NCBI GenBank assembly: GCA_030267565.1
Contig: BRXU01000001.1
Coordinates: 6,764,001 to 6,828,000, forward strand
DNA: 64,000 nt
Source: Pleodorina starrii
Taxonomy: Eukaryota; Chlorophyta; Chlorophyceae; Chlamydomonadales; Volvocaceae
Direction: 5' to 3'
Of this stretch, positions 1 through 11,599 are shown in pieces. Numbering within the stretch: position 1 is the stretch's first letter; each line of letters opens with the position of its first letter. The notes beneath the pieces are model-generated. The model searched no databases and was not told the DNA's origin. It was given only the letters and a program-made list of their open reading frames with translations. Position numbers and translations under genes: made by a program.

Positions 1-933
1 TTAACGAACAGCAGCCCCGGACCGCCGCGTACGGCTTGGACGAGCATCTTAATGGACCGCGCGACCGCCTGCCTGCCTGTCCTGGCAATACGTCTGTGGG
101 TTCCGCATTTGAGGTGAGGGCCACCCTGGAGCCGACTGTTAGTATTGCTGGCCATGCGGTTGCTTAAATAAGCTATTTCCAGCTATTTCCTTGGCTTCCT
201 GTGGCTTCCATAGTATTCTAAGGAAACGTTGAGGGTGTACCATAATCCGATGTATGCTTCTGTCTGCTTTTGCTTCGCGCGCGTCAGCACGCACGTGACT
301 TCACATCTAGTCATATCTATGGCAAGCCGGCACCGGACTCCCTTGATTGATGCTCATGCGCATGTTTGTTGGACAAACGTTGATGAACAGTTTTAACTGA
401 GAGCTCTACGTTGCTGCTTATCATTTGAGTTGCGGTTGCACTTATTACATCGCATCGGCAAATACTGCGGTCGCGCTTTTGCATCCTCGGCTCAGCTTCC
501 AACAGCGATTCCATAGGATATATGGGGGCCAAGGAAACAGCTTCTTTGGGCAATCACATGGCCAGCTATACCAACGGTCGGCTCCAAGGTAGGTGGTCCT
601 CACCTCGAACGAGGGCCCCCAGACGTCTTGCGCCTGCAACCGACACTGCGCCTGAAACTAATGATCGTTGCCAATCGGATAGACGGCGCGGGCCTACGGG
701 TATGTATGGATTAACGGTCTCGGCCTTCGGAATGACGAAAATCGCCCTTCGGAGATATAGGGTTGCCCGTAGGATTGCGTTTGTTATGCCGCAATATCCC
801 GTTTACAGCCGTGTAGTGCTGCCAAAGGAAAGGTGCGTAAGCCAATGGCTCGCTGTACGTATATCAGTCGCTTGTCTTTGGCGACCGAGCGACCAGGACA
901 CCGCACACTCAGTCCATTCCAATCCCTTCTTGA

Positions 934-1047
934 TTGGCAATTGCCCAGTTCGGATTGACGTCGCCGCCGCCTAACGGATTCTCCGTTGAGACCTAATGGA
1001 CTGGCGAATGCCCAGTTCGAATTGATGTCGCCGCCGCCTAACGGATT
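934..1047. repeat. Two direct copies of a 47-bp sequence, offset 67 bp
   Basis: Copy 1 (934-980) and copy 2 (1001-1047) are nearly identical. Both contain tgcccagttcg, then attga, then cgtcgccgccgcctaacggatt with a few substitutions. They are separated by 20 bases. This looks like a local duplication; no function is apparent. Confidence 0.75.
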
Positions 1048-1417
1048 TGCCTTCGAGGCCTTGGATAATCGAAAACACCATTTCCCTTAGGTAGACCCGT
1101 GACATGGTAGGGTTATCAGATGACCGAATCCGACCCCCAGCGGTACCCTCAGGACTGCGGGACTGCGGTCGGGGTGACCGGGGGGCGGGGGGCGGGCGGG
1201 CGGGCGGGCGGGGAGCTCCATCACCCGGAGGCGCTTCACGTCGCGGGCGTCGCCTCAAAAGACATGAACAACATCTTACATCCCTCTATGAAGAAAACAC
1301 CAGATGAAGCCGGTTGATGGCGGTTCTGGGGCCCCCGACGCGGCCGAGAAGGCGCACACGGGCGGCCTGTAGTGGGCGACCAAACAATTAACGACCCGCC
1401 GACTACGGCTTGCATAC

Positions 1418-1422
1418 TTACA
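1418..1422 (-). terminator. Candidate polyadenylation signal TGTAA
   Basis: TTACA on the plus strand reads TGTAA on the minus strand, the usual polyadenylation signal in chlorophycean algae. It lies 364 bases past the dehydroascorbate reductase stop codon. A second TGTAA occurs at 1276-1280. Which one is used cannot be told from sequence. Confidence 0.4.
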
Positions 1423-1785
1423 CCCCCACTAGGACCGAGCCTCCAAACGTCCAACGATGTACCACAACGCGGAAGTACCACAACGAATGCTCAACTTCGA
1501 CCTCACGAGTGCCCGGAATGGGCCAACGAAATGTCAATATTTACGGTCGCAGGCTCGAACCCAGGACCCCAACATCAATTTCATGATCATGAACAACTAT
1601 CATGAACAACTATCTCCTACAACGGCATACTCGCGTTATCGCTTCAGGCGACAACCTAGACGAGCCACACCCCACAGGGCTTGCTCATTGCCTGGCCTCG
1701 GTTTCCGCTTCCGGAATTCACGCTCCGTTGCAACGTCGAGAAATCTGCAGCGGACCCCAAGGCTCCGAAGCCCCCCACCCCTCCA

Positions 1786-4700
1786 TCAGTGGTGCGCCAT
1801 GTGGCGCTGCCATCCCTTGATGATCTGAAGCTCCCCGTAGTCGGTATTTTGCCACTCGGGCAGCAACTTGATGGCCTCCATGTACCTGAGAACACAGTTG
1901 GCGGTGTGGAATAGGTAAGCTGACGTGATGTCAAGTGTCAAGTGCAGATGTGCGCAATGCGCTGGGTTTGGAGCGAAAAGGTGGCGCGACAGGCGCAAGC
2001 CTCTGTGGGTGGGTGGGGTGAACGGCGAAGCGACACATTGGGAGCTGGAAGAGGGGCTGCTGGAATCGGAGCGGAGGACGGTAGTTGTTGACGGAAGCAA
2101 AAAAAGCGAATGTCAAGAGACCCTAAGACCAAAAGGCCAGCGCCGGAGGTTTGGGTTGCCGGACAAACAAACAGACAGACAGCAGGCTTGGGATATACCG
2201 CATATACAAACCGCAACGAACGAGGTCGCACGGGGGGCCGTTGGCGGTAGTCGGGCGTCGGGCCCGGTTGGTGGTATTCGGGTTATGCAAAGCCCCAAGC
2301 CCCAGCGCCCTTAGGGTGACAAGGCGCCCGCCGAGGGGCCTAGCCAACCCCCCCACCCCCCCCCCCCTGCCCTCACTTGTTGATGGCGGCGAACTCGGGC
2401 GGCATGTCCCAGTTCTTGAAGTGCTTGAGCGCCACGATGATGTGGTACAGCTTGGGGGCCACCGCCGCGTCGGTCGCGTTGATCTGCTGGCCGCCGAAGA
2501 GCGGGCCCTGGGGACGTGGGGAGAGGAGAGGCGGGCAGCAGCGGAAGAGCAATGACGGAAAATAACGAACCGAACCGAACCGAACCGAAACGGGGAGAAC
2601 CGCAACCGAAGGCACCGAGCCATAACCGAGCGGAGGGAGCGAGGACTGGAGGAATGGAAAACCATGGCAGCCGCACCCAGCCCTGGCAGCGGAGGCGGTT
2701 AGGCGGTCAGGCTTCAACTCAACACACGCATTCGTCGGCCTGTGTGAGCAAACCGGTCCCTCCCCGTTCCTCCCCCGGTACGAACCACCTCGTATCCTCT
2801 TCAAGAGGAGGCGGGACGCAGATCCGATGGTGGGTCCAGACTCCAGAGGCAGCCCAGCGACGCGGCGCTCCCAAGTCCCAAAATCTAACACCGCATCCCC
2901 CAGGCCCCAGCCTCGCCGACGCGGACCCGCGGCACCCGTCCGTCCTAGCTACCCAGCTCAAAAGAGTGTATGCCGTACTGCCGTACCTGCTCCTTGTGCG
3001 CCTCCAGGTAGTCGTTGATGGCCTTGAGCTCCGAAACCAGGAGCGCCTTCTTGTCCTCCTGCTCCTCCGTAGGGCCCATCAGGGAGCCGCGGAAGGCCGG
3101 GAACAACTTGGCGCCGCTGCAGCAGCGGCAGCAGCGGCAGCAGCAACAGTATTGTCGTCGATGTCAGCAGCCAGGCAGCAGCATTGAATCGGCAGCCAAA
3201 CGAGCGGCAGCGGCGGAGGCGGAGGCGGCGGGAGCAGACAGGCGCGGGATGCGGCGCGCGAAAGAGGACAGTGCGACACGGAGGAGGGTTTGCGTTCGAG
3301 GCTAAGACGTGGAGGGGCTGCTGTGGGGCCGAGTGTCTGCGCTGCATGGCCACATTCTTAGCGGCGGGCTCATGACCGGGTCCAAGGGGCTTGGGTAACC
3401 CGCAACCCCGCATCTTGGGCAAGGGGTTGCCGTATTCATGAGTTCAAATGGCAAGACGCGATGACGGACGCGACGGACGCCAAGAAGTCACAGGAGCGCG
3501 GGCTTAGCAGCGCTGCGGCGTACGTGACACGGCATGACACGGCACGGCATGGCATGACACGGCATGACACGGCATGACACGGCACGGCACGGCGTGGCAC
3601 GGCACGGCACGGCACGGCACGGCATGGCACGGCACGGCACAGCACCGCACGGCACAGCACGGCTCACATCTCCGGAGGCACCGACGACTTCATGGACGGC
3701 TGCGGGTACTTCTCCTGTCGGGGACCCCCAAGTGAGGTGGGGGGGAGGCGGGGGCGGGGGCGGCATTGCAGGGTTTGCAGCGAGTGCGGTGGTGAGGGCC
3801 GGTGAGGGAGGGGGCGGGCACCGCAGACGAGCACTAAAGAACACCAATGCATGTGTGACATGATGTTGCTGTGCACCACCAGGGACCAATGTCGCCAGGA
3901 AGTACCGCTGAAGTCGGTACTCCCAGGTCCTGGTTCGTGTCCCCATTGAACACATGAGTGCATATGTATGTAAAGATTGTAAAAGCTGATGGAGTGCTGA
4001 GCGCCAAGGAACGACGCCGCTGACGTTCTCTGATGTGCCGTACCTCCAGATGTACGACAATGACGTCGCTGTCCGGCATGTACGACTGGCCCTCCTCCTG
4101 CAGCAGAGGCGCGGTGTCGGCGCGGAGACGGGCGGGCGGCAGCTAGCGAGCGTCAGACGGCACGGCGCGGCGCGGCTCGTACTGAGGAAAAGCCCAATGC
4201 CCCATGCCGCCATGCCCCATGGGCCCGCAGCACGCGTTCGCCGCGCAGGTCCCCCACGTGGGACCATCACCACCCCGTACCCCGTGGGACGAACGCACGG
4301 AAAGCTGCGTAAGCCCAAAGCACCCGAAACTCAGAAACTGCTGCATATATCGTACTTGTCGTGAGTTCGAAATGAGCTTCTGGGCCGCATCTCTCGGGCT
4401 GCGCGCAGCGAGCCGAGGCCGCCGGGAGAGGGAGTGCTGCTGCCCGCGGCACAGCGTTCGAGTGTGGCGCCCTCACAGTGTACGACCGCTGATGTACGAC
4501 AAGCGACAGAAAGCCTGTCCCGACGGCACATAATCGTGTCTTCAACACCGGCCGCCCCGCCCCTTGACGCACCTTGATGACCGGCACCTTGCCGCCGCTG
4601 GCCTCTTGCAGCCTGCGTGCGCCAACGGTCAACGGTCAACGGTTGACGGTTATTAAGGTTGACGGCCACAGCGCCCCGCCCCAACTGGGAAGATGGCACG

Positions 4701-5546
4701 GGCATGGAAAACTGAAGGTTGGTTTACAGGGAGGGAACCGCAACCGCAACCGCAACCACGAGTGGGACAGTGAAACTGCGAGACGAGTGCGCGGCGACGG
4801 GCGCGCGGACAATGCCTGGCAGCGCAGGTGCCGGTCCTACTTTGCCGTGGCAGAGGCAGTGGCGGCGGCTGCAGTATCCGGACCCTCAATTAAACCAAGC
4901 GCTTGTGCTCACCAGGCGGGCTTATTGGCAAAGTCGATATACTCCATAGTGTACGGCACCTTCTTCCTCTCGAACGTCAGGAGGGCGCGGTGGCAGAAGG
5001 GGCCTGGAGGAGGCAGTGCAGCGTGCGTGGGGTTCGATGTGACGTTGGTCGAAAAGGTGGGGCGGCACCGGAAGGGCAGCCGCTCGCCTACCATACAAAC
5101 GCTGTGATTGCTTGTCGTGGCAAGCGCTCGTGCGGACACGCTATAGCAGAGCCGCGCGAGCAGTATCGCAAAGGAAGAGGTCCCGGCGAAACAGTCTGGC
5201 ACGACGGCCTCTCCCGAGCAGTCAACCAGAGCGGTTGACACAGGGGCATTGGTACAATTCAAATCTACAAGGACAAATGTACTTCTCGTTCCCGCTGTGG
5301 AAACTTGCTTAGCGCCCCAGCTGACGCCAACCTTGTACCCGATGGCCACAGTAGGGCGTGCCCAGGAAGCCCGACGGAAGACTTACAATCCCCAAGCGTT
5401 TTCGTTGTAGGATCGCCCTTCACGTAGACGACTGTGCTAGCCATCGCGGAAACAGCGACTGAATGCGATTGACGCACCAGGCGTTTGCGGAACTGCGTGG
5501 CAGTGAAAGCCTTGGGCGAGTAAATGCGCGAAAGTAGCATTTTCAC
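1786..5546 (-). CDS. DHAR: Glutathione-dependent dehydroascorbate reductase with N-terminal presequence
   Basis: Eight exons read on the minus strand: 5546-5387, 5003-4913, 4612-4573, 4097-4044, 3714-3668, 3116-2987, 2507-2377 and 1885-1786. All introns are GT-AG, the phases match at each junction, and the coding length is 753 bases (250 aa). The enzyme reduces dehydroascorbate to ascorbate using glutathione, in the ascorbate-glutathione cycle. The thioredoxin-fold half holds LGDCPFCHRALLTFERKKV, with catalytic Cys54 and Cys57 in CPFC. NKPAW...GGKVPVIK follows (a GST-like glutathione-binding segment), then DSDVIV. The helical C-terminal half has the family pattern DAAVAPKLYHIIVALKHFK and ends at YMEAIKLLPEW. 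About 34 basic, Ser/Ala-rich residues precede Met35, where the usual cytosolic enzyme would begin, so a plastid or mitochondrial transit peptide is likely. From Met35 the length is 216 aa, normal for plant enzymes. A CLIC or other GST is less likely because of the GDCPFC context. Confidence 0.93.
3524..3662. repeat. GGCAC pentanucleotide microsatellite in intron 5 of the DHAR gene
   Basis: About 139 bases of imperfect ggcac/ggcat units lie in the intron between DHAR exons 5 and 6. In the transcript the tract begins only a few bases after the 5' splice site at 3667. Interruptions such as ggcatgacac show it is an old, partly diverged tract. Confidence 0.9.
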
Positions 5547-7920
5547 GACTTATTTATCCAAAGAAACAACGGCAGCAACGACTGACTTGTATTTTGCGAA
5601 TGGGTTACGAAGGTATTAGGCGCTGCACGACCAACACTGACCGACAGTATATTTTTCACAGTCTACGTGTACTTCCTCACAAATAACCACATGCGTTAAC
5701 TAGTGGCAGTGAAGCTCGTTGCAGCCAGGCCCTGCCCCGCAAATTCGCCCATGGGTCGGTACTCTGGTTAAGTTTCGTATGTTCGTATATCGTAATCTTT
5801 TTGGGCAGCCCCTAACATAAGTGAGACTGAACCCATAACAGCTGCGGGGTCTCTTAAGGCGTGGAGTTCGTGTGGCGGCATGAACAGAAACATTGAGCGT
5901 TTGCTTGGGAGTCTTCGATGCTCTGTCCGCCTTCTTCACTGGCAGCAAGTCTCGGCCGCCATACGGTAGAACGAGGGGCTGTTGCTGAGGGGGATCGGGT
6001 ATCGACATGGCTGGTGACTGCTGGTGTGAGCGGCCCCGCTCACACCGGCCTCACCGGCTCAGCACGGGCTCGTAAATCTGTTGGATCTGGTGTCACACCG
6101 TTCTTGGCGGGCTAGACAGTGGTAAGAATACCGGTATGTGTGACCTGTCGTGCCCCTGCATTTCCGCGTCTGTGGTCACCACCGCCATACCGTACATGGC
6201 CCACGGGAGCTTCACACAACAACTCAAAACCTGGACATGCACTTCGGGGGCATTCCAGCTCACCCCTTCGACTGTACGGCGCGCAACCGCTCATTAAAGG
6301 TACATACACGTCTACCGGCCACGCAGCGCGGCGCTGTCTCAAAAACGGGTAACGGCTGCACGCAACCGCCATACGGCTATATTCATCGGAAGGACCGGTG
6401 AAGGAGCACGCAAACCTCCGCCCCGATTGCCCCGCGCGCCGTGCCTCCCACAACACACACTGGACCACATGTTACGCATGCGGCGTTCATTTCAATGCGT
6501 TCCGGAGTCCCGAGATTGTTTCCGCTACTGCCCTCATCTGCGCGTCGTCCTTCAAGCCCGCTGCTTGCAGGTGCAGGTGCAGGCAGGAGTGCTGACAGAG
6601 GGGTGGGATGGAGCAGAAGCGGACGAACGCGGAGAATGCAAACAAACAGTGCATCAGAGTGGACTCAATTGCTACACAGCACGCAACTCCCAAGACCCTA
6701 AAAGCGAAAGTCTTCGTCCGGCCTCCGGCCGCAGATGAGATGACACGCGGAGAGCAGGGGTGGCGCGACGCCGGCGCCCTTCACTCCCCCTCCCCCAACG
6801 TTTTCCCGGAGGACTGCACGACAGCCACCTCCCCTCCCCCGAATTTAGTGCGCCCAGAACGCCGAGGAAGGGGCACCTTTCTGGCTCACGCACTACCAGA
6901 CACGGCAAAAGACAACAGAATTTCCTTGCCCTTGCCCGCACGCGTCATGCCACAGCACGGCGGAGGTTTCCGTCACCACAGCAACCTCTGCGTCTGCATT
7001 TCCAATCCTTCATAAAAAGAAAACCCGAACAGACAACCTACGCAACCGTTAGGGACAATAACATTCTTTTCATCGGCGCGTCGTGAACCCGGTGATGTCC
7101 TGGTGCCGCCGCGCGAGTTTGGTCATGGGTCGGCCCACTCCCACGGGCCCCGAAGGCTCGGACCTTGCAAGGCGCAAGGCCAGCCTGAGCCTAAAACGTG
7201 GTGGCCGCATTGCCCCACACCTCCAGCATCCCAACCGAAAGCCAACCATTACGGAACGTCTTGGGTCAAGTCATCGGCGGCGGCCCAATTCTGTACTGCT
7301 CGTCGTCCGATGGCAGTATATAACGCGGAAACGGCGTCACTAATCCGCTAGTCGCAATACGCAACCTCTGTACGCTACCACGCCTCCCAAAGCCAGTTCG
7401 ACTGCCGCGCCAGGAACATGCCGTAAAGTCCTACATTGGGCAGGTGTGAAAATCGGAGACCAGGCCCTTGGGTGCCCCCGCCATCACGGCCCTGCTGCGG
7501 AGACGAGGCACACCGACGCGAACGCACCCACGTAATGAGCCGCTCGGCGTCCCCCATTCGCAGCCTCGTCCCAGCAAGACCTTTGAAGACAGACCGCCTG
7601 ATCGAGGCGCGCTGCGCTGCGCTGCAACTGTTGCCGGTACGCAAAGCGAGCCATCCACACCCCGTCTGCGCATTCCCCAGCCTCGAAGCGAACCTGCCCT
7701 CGCCCCGCCTGAGCACCCGCGGTTGCTCAGGTCCCGCGGTTCCGCCCATCTGAGAACCGCATGCCCCGCGCCGCCCTCCCTCCCTCCACACCCACCCACC
7801 AAAAGCCCGCGTTTTTACGCCCGGTTATACCAACAATCCCCTCTCTCCGTCTCCCCATCTGCCTCCCCCCATCGCGTCCTTCGGTTTCGGAGCTCCTAGC
7901 AAACCCTACCTCCGCCTCCT
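5547..7920. other. Intergenic region: DHAR promoter side and 3' UTR of the Barentsz-like gene
   Basis: The two flanking genes are both on the minus strand, so this stretch should contain the 5' UTR and promoter of DHAR and the 3' UTR of the Barentsz-like gene. I see no further exons. A TATATAA-like sequence occurs near 7316 on the plus strand without a plausible plus-strand gene after it. I did not find a clear minus-strand TGTAA in the right part. Confidence 0.5.
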
Positions 7921-10900
7921 TCACGGCCCCGAGGGAGGGGGCCCCTGCATCATGGGCGCAACGCCTGGGTAGCCGCCACCCCGCTGCTGCACCTGCTGCA
8001 CCTGGAAGTGCTGGAAGGCCATTTGCATGCCCTGCACGTAGCCCTGCACCGCGCTGTAGGCCTGCTGCGGGTCCATGCCCGTCGCCAGGGCCTTCTGGTA
8101 GGCGTCCTGGTACCAGGCCTCCATGTCCGTGAATGACGTGCCGTACATACCACCGCCGTACTGCTGCTGCTGCTGCTGTGGCTGCACGCCTTGAGGCGGC
8201 ATGCCCTGCGGTGCCCTGGGTGAGCCCATCATGGGCTGTTGCTGCTGCTGTTGCTGCTGCTGGGGCGGCGGTGGCGGCGGCATGCCGCCCTGCATGGGCG
8301 CCATGTAGCCCTGCATCTGAGGAGCCTGCATCTGGCCCTGCATCTGGCCTTGCATCTGGGACTGCTGGTGCGGCTGCGAGGGAGGAGGAGGAGGAGGCGG
8401 TTGCTGCTGGTGTGGCATGTACGGCATCGGCTGGCCGTGCGGTGGCGGGGCTCCCGCGCCGTACGCGTCAGGGACTCCACCCGGCATGGGCTGCGCCGGC
8501 GGCGGCGGCGGCTGGTGCTGTGCGGTCGTGACAACAGTCATTGGCTGCAGCGGCGCGCCGAAAGCGACGGGGACGGAGGGAACGGGCTGCTGCTGCTGGG
8601 GTGGCGGCGCCTGGTGCTGTGCCGGCTGCTGCTGCGGCCTGCCTGCCGGTGCAGGGGCAGGTTCAAACGTGGGCGCCGCCGCAGACAGCTTGCTGGCCCG
8701 CCCAGCACCGCCGCCACCCTCGCCCCGCGCCCGGCCAGCCTCCGACCCAGCCGCTGCCGCTGCGCCGCCGCCGACGGTGTTGACGTCGCCGCCTCCGCCG
8801 GTCCCGCCAGCGACCTTCCCTGCCATTTTGCTGTACCGCCGCACGCCCTGCGTGGTCGGCGCCCCCGCGCCCGCTGCAGGGCCGCCAGGCTGCTGCTGGT
8901 CCTGCGACTCCGGCTCCGCGCTTAAAGTGAGGGAGACCGAGGGCTTCATCACGCCGGCGCTACCAGGCAGCGGCGGGAACTCGTCATCCAGCGGCCGCTC
9001 CGACCTCCGCTGCTGTGGCAGCGGCGGTCCGCGCCCGGCACCAGCGCCGGCTGGGCCGCGGCCTGCAATGCCTGAACCGCGTCCCTGATAGTCGCCCGAT
9101 GACCTGCGAGACAGCAAAAAGGGAACAACACACGCCGAGGAAGGTGGGTTCGGCATCGCCCTCGCCGCAGTGCTCCGTCCGTACAGTGGCTTGCTGTGTT
9201 CCTCGCCTGAGCAGTTCGCCGTGAGCAGGCAATCCACGTATAGGCCAGCGCCCGTAAACGGCAACGTATCAGAAGAATCCCCCGCGAGAGGGGCTGGTCT
9301 CCGCGGCAATCCTTCGCGAAAGATCGCTATGATAGTGCCGATGCTGAGCCGTCAGGCGCGCAGCCGTGTACATGGTAACACGCTCTGCCCAAAAGGGCTC
9401 GTTGAGTCTATGCACACTTGAAAGCCACAGCGCGGCCTCTACGCACCCATGCACGCAGAGGGGCCCCTTCCATTGCATCGAGCACGTCCCCGTCCAGCGG
9501 CTAATTCCAACCCCATCCACGCACCTGCCCCGCCCACGGCCCCGGCCGCCCTCGTACAGCCCGCCGTTGCCGCTGTACGACGAGGCCGCGGCGGCGCCAC
9601 CAGCGTCCCTGTCGTACGCATCCATCCCACGTCCAGAGCCCCGGCCACCGTAGCCGCCCCGGCCCGGCGCGCTGTCGGCGCGATCACGGTCCTCCCAGCC
9701 GCGGCCCCGACCGCGGCCCCGGCCGCGTAAACCGCCGCCAACATAATCCGACCTGGCGAAGTACTCCCCATTCCCGCCCTCTGGCGAGAAACTGCGCTCG
9801 CCGCGGCCGCGGCCGCTGAACTCCCCGCCGCGGGCACCCCGGCCCCGGCCCCGCCCTGATCCCACTGGGGCGGCCGAGGCCGAGGCCGCGCCCGCGTCGT
9901 CCTCCTGTGAGGCCTGGAAGGCTGCGCCACTGCTGCGGGCGGGTCCCCGAGGGACTCGCGGCTGGCGCTGCGGCAGCGCCTCCTCCAGCGACTCGCCGCC
10001 GAGGCCAGGCGGCGCCCCGGCCTCCGCGGACTCAAACGCGTAGCCGTCGGCGGCGCTGTCGTCGAGATGGCTGCCCCGGCCGCGACCTGGGCTTCGACCC
10101 CGGCCGCGGCCGTCGCCGCCCCGGCCGCCACGCATGCCCCGACCGCCGCGCATGCCACGGCCTCCTCTTCCACCACGCCGGTAGTGGGACTGCAGGGCGG
10201 CAAAAGACATGCAGGGCGTAACGTTTCTTCTGGGAGGGACGTTAAAAGGACGGGGGAGGTGGAAGTGAAGAGCCCCAAAACGCAAGCCGGACGAGCAGCA
10301 AGCCGAGACCACCAGTCGAAGCAAAAACCCAGAGACAAACCACCAGCGAGAAGGGCCCAAGAAACGCCAACCTCACAGACGGGACAGGGATGTGGGTTTA
10401 GACTGGCTGGTTCGGGCACGGTTCCGGAGCCGGCAAGACGGCTGCTGGCGAAGGAGGAAGATAGCAGCCGGGGCTGTTTGTGGAGGGACAAGTGAACGGT
10501 CAATTCTGCGGAGCTCCAAACGCCGACTGGCATTTCCGTGCAGCTGCGTGCATGCATGTGTGCAGGCGTGTGCACGGCCGGCAGCGCCGACGCGCGCAAC
10601 AATGCGCTGGCGCCGTGACACTCACGAAGGCGTTGTCTGACGAGTCATCGTCAGCTCCTTCGTCCAGTTCCAGGGTGCTGAATTTGTCATGCAGCCAGCG
10701 CCCGTCCGTGTCGCTCCTGTTCTTGCGCTCCGCGGGCCCACTGGGCCTGTGGGGGCCACGCGAACAGGGGGTCTCAGTTCAACCGGTAAAATGAGGAGGC
10801 GGTGCAGTTGTGTGCTTCTTTGGTAACGTCGCCGTGAAAAAACCTACGCCCGCGCGGATCCCGCGCCAGCATCGCCTTATCCCACACCAGGGGCGAGGCA

Positions 10901-11599
10901 GGGTCACGGGTGCGTGTGCAGGGGTGAGGGGAAAGGCCACCGAAAAGCAGGCTGCTATCTCAAGTTTCTGTGTTCGACCCAAAGCCCGTTCACACCGCGG
11001 CGGTTCAGCTTGTTGCTGCTCCTCGCCACCGAACCGGTCATCGTGCAGCCAAAAAGCGCCGGAGGTCGGCACCTCAAACGGCTCCCGTAACTTCGCCTTC
11101 TTCCGATCTGCTGCAAGCTGGTCTGCTTGATCTTCTTCACCAGGGGCCTCCTCCGTCTCAGTGACTTCCTCCTCGCCTGCATGAAAGGGAGAGATCTGCC
11201 CGTTATCGGAACCAGATGTCTCGTTAAAATGCATGCTGCCATATCCATTTTACTTGCTCTCAATAACCGTGGACAATCCCTGCCTGCTTTCACGCGCCGC
11301 TGTCCTGTCCTGACCCCCTGACAAACCCATCGGCGCCCCTGTACACAAACGAAAGCATACAACCCACCTGTCACTACGTCAGCGGGGCCGTGACCCTCGT
11401 CATCGCCACCTTCGCTGCCTAGCTCGTCGGCACCGCGGTCCTCCTGGTCCACCGCTTGACTGTCGGCAACGGAAGCCGCATACTCGGCAGCATCGTGGAA
11501 CTCAGCCTCCTCTGCTTCGTCATCACTAGCCCGACGCCTTCGCGTTGGAACTTTTACTTCGAGGACAGTGTCGTCTTCACCAGTGGCTTCAGTTGACAT
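7921..11599 (-). CDS. Barentsz/CASC3 (MLN51)-type exon-junction-complex protein with RGG repeats and PAM2-like motif
   Basis: Five exons on the minus strand: 11599-11368, 11176-10996, 10746-10626, 10189-9525 and 9103-7921. Phases agree throughout, giving 2,382 bases and 793 aa. The N-terminus is acidic. The Btz/SELOR core is split over exons 2 and 3: FEVPTSGAFWLHDDRF (residues 111-126) and GRWLHDKF (about 153-160). These are the two blocks that in CASC3/Barentsz clamp eIF4A-III in the exon junction complex. Exon 4 is an RGG/GRGRG RNA-binding region, residues about 181-395. The last exon contains DDEFPPLP, then SKLSAAAPTFEPA (537-549), which fits the PAM2 consensus for binding the MLLE domain of poly(A)-binding protein. 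Met/Gln/Pro-rich repeats and a conserved-looking helix beginning FTDMEAWYQDAYQKAL follow. Expected roles are splicing-deposited mark, mRNA localisation and nonsense-mediated decay. The family call rests on the two WLHD blocks; the PAM2 role is inferred. Confidence 0.9.
9038..9520. other. Intron 4 of the Barentsz-like gene and flanking exon sequence
   Basis: The intron itself is 9104-9524, with a gtgcgt donor and a ctcgcag acceptor on the minus strand. It interrupts an Arg codon between the RGG region and the PAM2-containing last exon. It looks like an ordinary spacer with no repeats. Confidence 0.6.

Larger units (their letters stand above)
1..1785. other. Intergenic region and 3' UTR of the dehydroascorbate reductase gene
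   Basis: No gene can be supported here. The right part should be the 3' UTR of the minus-strand dehydroascorbate reductase gene, whose stop codon lies at 1786-1788. A GGGC-rich run lies near 1176-1212 and an imperfect direct repeat at 934-1047. A short duplication of the type tatcatgaacaac occurs near 1580-1612. Open frames in this stretch have no coding character. Confidence 0.6.

Noticed and set aside
1545..1570. Minus-strand tRNA-like sequence (gggttcgagcc)
   Set aside because: The flanking bases do not form T-arm or acceptor stems and no A box is visible.
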